Shown piece after piece: positions 56,520 to 64,000 of a stretch of 64,000 nt of DNA; position 1 is the stretch's first letter, and every line of letters starts with the position of its first letter. The stretch comes from Sipunculus nudus. Its lineage: Eukaryota; Annelida; Sipuncula; Golfingiida; Sipunculidae. The stretch lies in contig CM049306.1 of the NCBI GenBank assembly GCA_026874595.1, forward strand, positions 58,784,019-58,848,018. The letters run 5' to 3'. The notes under the pieces were generated by a model. The model saw only the letters and a program-made list of their open reading frames with translations. It had not been told where the DNA came from and did not search any database. Made by a program: the position numbers and the translations under genes.

Positions 56520-57000
56520 GACTCACTTTTTATCTCCCCTTATATGACAGGAGTATTCTGGTATACTCACCATCTGTCTGTCCGTCCATCTGTCTGTTTA
56601 CTTTTAGTGTTGCGGTGATAACTTGCAGGGGCTTTGATGGTTTTTCATGAAAATCACCACAACTACTTACCAACAGATGATCTTGCCCGTGTACAATCAT
56701 GGGCAACATCCACACATATTTAATAAGGTCAAGGGTCACTAGGCTACTTTGTGGTGTCGCTGTGATGACTTCACACATATTTAATGAGGTCAGAGGTCAC
56801 CAGATACACAACAGGCATATAATGCAGGTTTGTAGTGCCCTTGTTGGCATTTGTATTTGTTGCAAAATCTGCAAGGTACAGCTGCAAGGATGATTCAGAC
56901 TTACCCAGTTTATAACAGATTGTTTGCAAAAATAACACCCAGTTATACTTAAATTATGTGATAATTTGTTTGGTTTCAGGGACATAATTTGTGTCATTTG
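56520..57000 (+). repeat. CTGTCTGTCCGTCC repeat with perfect DR1
   Basis: It opens with CTCCCCTTATATGACAGGAG and a 'CCATCTGTCTGTCCGTCCATC' run typical of the repeats in this window. It contains a perfect AGGTCA-G-AGGTCA (56785-56797) about 590 bp beyond the predicted ALAS polyadenylation signal. No protein is encoded. Confidence 0.5.
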
Positions 57001-57112
57001 ATCATTTTTGGTCCGTCATATGTAAGGGAATATGGACTATGCAATTTATTTTACCTAACATATACCTGTCCACTTCCCTTTCTACATTTTAAAAATTGAA
57101 AATGTTAAGTTT

Positions 57113-58718
57113 TATGCTCAACTGACTAGAAGTCACCTGAGGTATAGCAATGGCCCTTTGTCTTCATCTGCTCCACTTGTTATCAGGGCGCAAATAAAAA
57201 AATCATTTGAAGCTACAGGCCTGAAATTTTGCATACGGTACATTTTGATAGGAGCAATTAATATATACTACCATACCTGGATTTAGGTCACTGTATCCTT
57301 GAGCAAAAAAAAAATCTTTTTCAAAGTTGCCCAATATCAAAACTGCTGGACTTGCATCCTTCCAAACTGCTTTTAAGGTGAATCTGTGAATACAAGTGTC
57401 CACATTAAAATACCAAATCAATCACCAATAGTGCAGCTGTTATTAAAGATTAATGAAACCATATGATCTGGCTGAGAACTGCCTGGAGCTTCCTTTCAGG
57501 ACTATAGTTTACATTAAATGTCAAATATTTGCAGATGTCGGACATCGCTTCCTCTGAGGATATAGTAGCTAGACAGGATGTTTTATGAAATAGTGAATGT
57601 GTCTGCTTAGATGTTTTTAGTTGATATAAATATATATGCCTTTGCAATATAGGCTGTATTATCCATAAGAAAAAAATAAGCATTAAAGTCAGTTATTTGC
57701 AAGTTGCTCTGTATTATTAGAACATGTTCAGACTTACCAAATTATACATTTTGTTTCACAGTTAAACTAAGAGTCCATGCCCGCCTAGCTGAAAATTGAT
57801 GTTCTCTGAGTTTAGAGTCTTCTACATTACAAAAGTGAACAAGCCCTATGCTATAGCATATCTTACCAAGTAATTCATGAAAGATCATTTTAATTTTATG
57901 ACACATCCTGACATATATGCATCCTTATGGATATTTTCGATTCAGATACAAGAGCAGGTTATAAAATTTTTATTAGGAACAAAACAGTTTATATTTTTCA
58001 GATATTTTAACAGTAGACCTCTTGACCATTCAAACTTTGATACATGGTCTAAAAATGATCACAGTGATATTGCAATTGATTGCATGCATGTTTATGAAAC
58101 TTTCAGTGAGCCATACTTAGTAAGTACTGAATGGTCTTTGTAATCCAGCAAAATCCAATGGTCCATTAATTTTAATATGTTCAGACATGAAAATGAACAT
58201 ATTTTTTTAAACTGTGTGAATGTACTTAGGGCTTATATTCTATGAACATCTATAAAAAAAAAAACAGAATTAAATATTAGAGGTGAAGCGAAGACTTGAA
58301 TTATAGTGTTAGGTATTACTTTTCCTGGATATAAGTTTATCCTGTTTTAAAAGAGGAACCTTTTTCTTTAATATTGTTTCTACTGATATGATTTCAAACA
58401 TTGTATATTTCTGGACCATATTCCCTGGATGACTGTATTATTAACTATATTAAGGATATTTGTGTGAAGCCCTTTTCAGTTACACATTTAAAAACACTAT
58501 TTGGAATTTTTCAGCAGATTCGAGTTTGCACACCCCCTTTGACAGCTAAAGTGCATCTAATAATTAATACACAGATGTTTATACACATGTATGGTTGCCA
58601 TTCTTAACTTCACAATTAATTATTTATTGAGGCAAGTCCTTTTTCTGCATGTCAGGATTTTACACTTTTAACCCAATGGACAACTTCAGCTGAGCGTCAT
58701 GGCCCATGGGTTCCTTGT
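57113..58718 (+). repeat. AGCTCAGCTGAC repeat family, copy C
   Basis: It begins TTTATGCTCAACTGACTAG plus AAGTCACCTGAGG and a 'GCAATGGCCCTTTGTC' segment, and ends AGCTGAGCGTCATGGCCC plus ATGGGTTCCTTG. The interior is AT-rich with no tandem modules evident. An 88-codon frame at 57877 lies inside and has no family match. Confidence 0.5.
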
Positions 58719-59090
58719 TTGTGACATATTGGGAGCTAATATCATATATATAATGCTAAGGCTTGCATTTCTGCACTTAAGGCAGGTTTTGATTAGTAGT
58801 CTCCACAAATCCTTGTACATCTGAATTGATTAGTTTAATTCTTATTTAGATATAGTCTATGTATAAAGGACAGAGCTACTAATTTCTTAATCAACTTATT
58901 TTCCTACTTGCTTTACTGCTATACCATGGTGTTGGCTTTCTAAAATTTTCAATCATTATGCAGCTTTTTCAGGCCTTAATCCTTCCATTGTATCAGCAGC
59001 CTCTATATATGTATCCATAAGGTACAAGTCAAACAAAATTGATATGCAACACCTAAGATATGTGCTCCCTCATTTATTAACTAAGCTTTA

Positions 59091-59124
59091 TCAGCTGAGC
59101 CCCATGACCCATAGGTCATTTCCT
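59091..59124 (+). repeat. Isolated repeat end motif
   Basis: TCAGCTGAGCCCCATGACCC plus ATAGGTCATTTCC matches the 3' end of the repeat at 27079-28407. A start-like 'TATAGTGATGGCCCTTTGTC' follows at about 59135, so two family members abut. Confidence 0.5.
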
Positions 59125-59368
59125 TTTTGCATTATAGTGATGGCCCTTTGTCAGGATATCCCATTAACAGGGCATATCACAGCTACAGATCTGCAGTTTT
59201 GCTGAGAGGTAGTTAGGTTTATTTTACCATACTTGAGATTAGGTCAATGTGGCCTTGTTTCTTCAAGTTATGATCTGAGTTCAAACTTAATAGCACATCA
59301 AACCTTTCATCAAACATTGAAAATGATCTTTTTATTTTGGCTTGGTATGTGCAGCCTTTGGTATATTT

Positions 59369-59423
<55 letters not shown>
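59369..59423. repeat. (TA)n microsatellite
   Basis: Long TA tract with CATA interruptions. Confidence 0.9.
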
Positions 59424-59426
<3 letters not shown>

Positions 59427-59962
59427 ATACCATATAGAGTGATTTAAACAGAACTTAATAATTGAACTTTAAAAAAAAAAACAATTTTACATCAGGATTG
59501 TCGTTTTTATAAATACATGTTTATGTTTATAATTCAGCATGTAATTGATAAAGCATGTATTTGCAGGTTATCTTTATCATTACCTGTATGTAGCTGTATA
59601 CATATCTTTGATAGTAATTAGGTATGATAGGATTTTCAGTAAAATGCCTAAGTAAGCTGAGAATGGTTAACTCTAACCTGTAAGAATAAGTCAAAAGTTA
59701 AAACAGTAAGTTTAGCAATATTAATGTGTAAGAATGGGGTGGACCCACAAGTATCTAGTAAGAAAGGTAGGAAGATAGGAAGGAGATAGGAAGAAAAATA
59801 GGAAATATTAACAGAGACATGGCCATATAATGTTCTGCCCCAGTAAGACATGGTCAAGATAGGACATGGCATAATGAATTTGACTACAAGCTTTATGAAT
59901 ATTGGTAAGAATTCTGAATTTATAAGACCAGCATTTGTCAGGGGTAGTATCACCATCCATGG

Positions 59963-60998
59963 CTGCTCAGATAGCTGCTGTTGTTATTGTTTGTCATGCT
60001 GAGATATAGGGATGGGTCTTTGTCCGTCTTCCTTCCAACCAGCCATCTTTCTGGCACAAATAAAAAATTGTAAGACAAAGAAACTTCCAACTTGCCACTT
60101 TAACTGGTACTGGAAACACGTCATTGACAACCAGAAATTAGGCCATACAGACCTGCGAGTTGGGCAAAAACAAAATTTTTTCAGAACCTTGAAGGTCATT
60201 GCTTTTGACAGACTAGTTAGTAGTATTATGCAGTTAATTAGTGTTGAAATATTGTGCCTCTTGCAAACTTATACTCATTTCAACACACAAATTGGAAAAT
60301 TATGCAGGCCAAATAGACCTTTGAAACAGTTCCTGACATTTGCAAAACTTCACTGTCAAAAGCTCATTTTGAGGCAATTTTCTTACAAAATATTATATTA
60401 ATGGATTCAGGGATTATCTAAAAATGCGGTAGCCTCTTGGATAGCATTATTGGTCCAAAAGACAGTTAGCACTACCAAGTCTTTCTGATTTTTTATTTGT
60501 ATATGGAAATGTAACAAATAGCAGTCTTGGCACAAGTTCAGCCTTGGGATCTACACATCATGTTGAGCCATTATATTGGTTAAATGTGCATAATATAACA
60601 TATTGCACTGTCATCATACACATTTTAAGAAAATGAGTCCAAACATTCTTAAAAGATGTGACCATATATTGCCGAAAATCAATGTAATCGACCCATTGAA
60701 GTTGATACAAAATAATAGGAATTCTCTGGAAGGGTGACAAGTTATCCTAAAATTAAGAAAGCATTTTTGATCATGGACAGTGTTATCAGCTGTGCAAGAC
60801 TGTTATTGCCACATATCATTTTATAATTTGCTTAAGTTTTATTTTCTAAACTTAAAAATAGCAGTGGTACATTTCAGCCTAAGAACTATGTACTTTTTAT
60901 TAAATCATGATATAAAGGAATTATGAGCCTCGGTAAACATATTTCACTGTGTCACAGTTCAGCTCATCAGCTTAGCGTCATGATCCATGGGTCATTTG
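59963..60998 (+). repeat. AGCTCAGCTGAC repeat family, copy D
   Basis: The start is diverged (GCTCAGATAGCTG ... TGTCATGCTGAG) with 'GGGTCTTTGTCCGTCTTCC'. The end CAGCTTAGCGTCATGATCC plus ATGGGTCATTTG is clear. Frames on both strands at 59984-60401 lie inside it and are not taken as genes. Confidence 0.5.
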
Positions 60999-61019
60999 TT
61001 ATTCTATGTTTATTGGTAA

Positions 61020-61140
61020 CTGTTACGTTCAATTGCATTCTGTAACTGTGATGTTCATTTGGAATCCGTCACTGTTGATGTCCAACTGGAATCTGTAACT
61101 GTGATGTTCAACTGGAATCTGTAACTGTGACATTCAGCAG
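61020..61140 (+). repeat. ~30 bp tandem repeat, four copies
   Basis: Units of the form 'CAACTGGAATCTGTAACTGTGATGTT' repeat head to tail; the middle two are nearly identical. Confidence 0.75.
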
Positions 61141-62343
61141 AAATAAAAATTGTTAAAGATTCAGGCTTTGTTCTTTACACCAGTCGTGATTCTTGAGTGA
61201 GCACCTTTTCAACACGAGCCATAAACCCCATTTACTCTAATAATATCTGTCGCAACCTGACCAATTCTCATGCACCCCACATATCATTAGGTATTCACAG
61301 TGCATCTCATTCTGGCCAAGTGACCAGTTCGTCAACCCTTAACTTTTAAGTTAGTCCTAATCTCAACCTGCCTTTACAAGTAGCTCTACAAAATTCTTTA
61401 CTGGTTTTTGTTTAGCATACATGTTAAGCAGTAATAGTGGGTAGTGTTAAACAATGCTATACACAAGATAGACAAGTCTGGTGAGCTTTAGAATGTAACT
61501 GTGTAACTCTAGGGTCAGAGCTTTGGAAAACTTGCTTTGAGAAAGTGGCTCTTTAACGGGGACAACTGTATGGGAGGAATGATGTTAATCAGTGTCCTTC
61601 AGTTCACTTGAGTGAAATGTTCCAGCTGTATTCTTAATGGAAGGTATCATTTAATATAGGATGACGTAGTCTTTACATGTTAAATCTATACAACAATGTG
61701 TACAGTAAAACCGGTGTTATAAGATAAGACCACCTGTGGGAATGGCCAAAAGCAGTCTTAATTGACAGGTGGTCTTATTAGATTACTAGTCAGTTACTAC
61801 TAATGTGAATGCATTAGGTTCACTCGCAAATGGTCTAAAAAAGACAGGCCTTTTTTTTCTGCCAGAATCCAGTGTATTTATTTAAGCTTTAAACAAGCTG
61901 AACAAACACGGGTGACAGAATAATGGTGAAGCAGATATAGTCAGATGAACAAAAATAACAATGGTATGCTTATTTTTTAAAGCTTTTATAATTCACACAT
62001 TACATATACACCCTGGTTGTGACAAAGCTTTCTGACAGCACTTACAAATTTCCGCAGTCTCTGGGGAACAGCACTGCCAACATGAGTGTCTGTGTAGTGA
62101 AAACTGTTTATTTCCTTCCTTAACTGTTTTCTCACTTGATTTATTATGAGTCATTGAATCACATTTGCTTTGATCTTCTCAGTGTCTTAGAATGGATAAC
62201 AAAACAAATGGATACATACAAAAAAACTGGGTACATGAACTCCTTAGATGCAAACCAGTATCTTAATGTCATCTAATGTAAGATTACTTTTCAAGATTGT
62301 TCTTGTGATGAGCTCTGTATGGATTTTTCTCCTGTTTTTGTAA
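61141..62343. other. Intergenic region between convergent genes
   Basis: No coding exon is seen. A perfect 14-bp hairpin lies at 61724-61778 (ATAAGACCACCTGT with its inverse). Minus-strand AATAAA signals (TTTATT on the plus strand) at about 62107 and 62140 could serve the minus-strand gene ending at 62344. Confidence 0.45.
61724..61778. repeat. Perfect 14-bp inverted repeat
   Basis: ATAAGACCACCTGT and ACAGGTGGTCTTAT with 27 bases between. It is possibly the termini of a very short foldback element. Confidence 0.7.
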
Positions 62344-62421
62344 TCATAGGTCCTTGATCACATCCTCAAGTTCTTCTTTAGAAAACATCTTAAAATCCTT
62401 CCCTGGTGTCACTGTAGCCAT
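62344..62421 (-). CDS. Candidate last exon of a minus-strand gene
   Basis: The block follows a pyrimidine-rich acceptor (GTTTTATTTGTTTATTTAAG) and encodes MATVTPGKDFKMFSKEELED plus VIKDL, then TGA. The charged, regular composition and the stop just before AATAAA-bearing sequence look like a terminal coding exon. The ATG at its start may be internal. I do not recognise the protein. A short chance frame cannot be excluded. Confidence 0.4.
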   Translation of the reverse strand: MATVTPGKDFKMFSKEELEDVIKDL

Positions 62422-62932
62422 CTTAAATAAACAAATAAAACAGTTGTACAGATATAGATCATCACATTACAGCAGTTTTGCATCTGCATCTTACAGTGAC
62501 AACATTGAATAAGCCTTTAGTTACATTAGAGCGTCTTTTACAGTAGAGCATCTGTTATCCAAACACCATTTATCCAAAAAATCATTTACGTGAAATGAAA
62601 ACTGAGAACCAAAAATATGATCATTTATCTGAAATCAGAACAATGAAAATTTCTTTTACATATTGGTATAAAAGATGGGCTGATCCATAGTAAATTTACA
62701 GAGATTAGCAGGGATATGTAATGCCCATTAATTTACTAGGGCTAAATAGCAATAACTTATAATGTATTTCAGATGTTTCATTGATTAATTCATGGAAAAC
62801 GTTACAAAATTTTGTTGGCTTTCCAGGGGTCATCTTGGCATAGCTTCAATAATTTGTGTCTGGCTGAACTTGTAGTCATGGTGAATCATGCAAGTTCAAC
62901 CAAACATTTGCTTATCCAAACAAAAACCTTGT

Positions 62933-62948
62933 CCCCCCCCCCCCCCCC
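62933..62948. repeat. C16 run
   Basis: One of several long cytosine runs in this AT-rich window. It lies in the presumed intron between the two right-edge exons. Confidence 0.9.
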
Positions 62949-63124
62949 AAAGTTTTTCAGATAAATGATGTGTTTGCTATTTTTGCTTTCAAAACTTAAT
63001 TGTTTTAAAGAAATGGCTTGGGGAAAAAAAGCAAACAAGTATAATCTATTAAACTGATACAGGGAGTAAAAGAATACATGGCTGATTTTATTTACGTAAC
63101 AATTCCTAACATGGTCCTCATACC

Positions 63125-63306
63125 AAAGTATAAATGGATAAAATGATTTCTGGTATCACTGAACCTGATCCTTGCAACAGACTGAGCAATCTGACCATGA
63201 AGCTCTCAAGAGTAGGGTATTTAAAATGATTTCCAAGTGAAAGAAGTGCTGACCCAACGCATGGCTCCGAGTCTCCTGTGGTTCCCAGTGCTAGTGCATG
63301 TAACGT
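63125..63306 (-). CDS. Candidate internal exon of the same minus-strand gene
   Basis: An acceptor-like AGTTGGTAG precedes an open block encoding TLHALALGTTGDSEPCVGSA and LESFMVRLLSLLQGSG, with a GTATGAG donor after TATACTTTG. The composition suggests alpha-helical, perhaps HEAT/ARM-like, repeats, but that is a guess. Other donors inside the block are possible. It would join to 62344-62421 across a ~700 bp intron and the gene would extend beyond the window. Confidence 0.35.
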
Positions 63307-63309
63307 CAT

Positions 63310-64000
63310 CTACCAACTATCAATGGTATCAAATGGTGCCAAAAAAACGGTGTGATCATTCATATTTCAGTTCACTTATCATAAATTCTCTATGGTTGAA
63401 AGCCATATAAAAGGTATGTATGAAGTATTTCAAAATGAAAGCAATAAATAAGATCAATCTTCATGTAATCTAACTGAAACTTAAAACAATACTTTAAAAT
63501 CTTCTTGAAAGTCCTTTATTATTGCTCAACTGATATCTTGGCAGTCTTTCAGCCTAGACTGGTACCCTGCTCTATTATGGTCCTCAGCCAAGCATAGAGA
63601 CAGGAGTACATCGCCATTTCAAGTACTCCCAGTTGCAACTCCTGAACTACCTATAGACTGATTCCAACTTTAGTATGCACGCTTATACCGGTTATCATGG
63701 ACATTCACGCGATCCTGGTTGATTATCCGTGAAGATTTCTTATAAAATCATTTTTTTAGTTATTTCTAGTTTTCAAATACTGAAGAATGAGTTGTTTCAC
63801 AAAATTGAATGATGGATGCATAGATAATACGATATACTGAATCTTTGATTTTCCACTGTACGTAGCAGTGATTTATTATTAATATCTATTAATCTAATCA
63901 TTTATGTCACATTTAATATACAGCCTATTTTGGTAACTTCTTGGAACAAACGAAATGCTTATTTTTATCATATATAATATATACTGGAGTTGGTACCAGT
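63310..64000. other. Right edge, nothing firm
   Basis: AT-rich sequence. A segment at about 63590-63650 (minus strand: GGAGTACTTGAAATGGCGAT plus GTACTCCTGTC) is less AT-rich and may be an exon or repeat, but I cannot support either. Confidence 0.3.

Noticed and set aside
57877-58143. 88-codon plus-strand frame downstream of ALAS
   Set aside because: It lies inside an interspersed repeat copy and shows no domain or splice support.

Overview
The window is animal nuclear DNA: AT-rich, intron-bearing, full of microsatellites and short repeats, with one clear multi-exon gene. That gene encodes 5-aminolevulinate synthase (ALAS), the pyridoxal-phosphate enzyme that starts heme synthesis in the mitochondrial matrix. 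The repeat types (TIR elements, tRNA- and 5S-like fragments, and 'AGCTCAGCTGAC' elements with internal 140-500 bp tandem repeats) fit a mollusc, most likely a bivalve. This is inference from repeat style, not a species call.

Layout. 1-2300: broken exons of a DDE-type transposase gene on the minus strand, with (TCC)n and (TA)n tracts. 2728-6232: two nested pairs of inverted repeats around polypyrimidine and TA tracts. 6.2-20.5 kb: no protein gene seen; interspersed repeats, a ~1.5 kb array of ~145 bp units carrying DR1-like nuclear-receptor sites, and a TIR element (13138-14224) containing a 5S-rRNA-like piece. 20531-56193: the ALAS gene on the plus strand, with ten standard coding exons plus one possible 33-nt microexon and a 24.1 kb intron 2. 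Intron 2 holds a TIR element, a tRNA-like SINE head, a partial tandem duplication and, on the opposite strand, an intact 207-codon ORF for a single-pass membrane protein (37883-38506). 56.2-62.3 kb: repeats. 62344-63306: two small minus-strand ORFs that look like exons of a gene entering from the right end, convergent with ALAS.

The ten exons join without a frame error into a 574-residue ALAS, or 585 residues with the microexon. It has three CP heme-regulatory motifs near the N terminus (Cys5, Cys30, Cys59), the glycine-rich loop, the Asp342/His345 cofactor-binding segment and catalytic Lys376. The first two CP motifs lie in exon 2 and the third in exon 3, so the giant intron splits the heme-sensing leader. 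The microexon lies just after the third motif.

Limits: everything was read by eye without alignment or transcript data. Exon joins in the ALAS core rest on reading frame, GT-AG sites and family motifs and are strong. The promoter, 5' exon, microexon, nested gene and right-edge exons are predictions.
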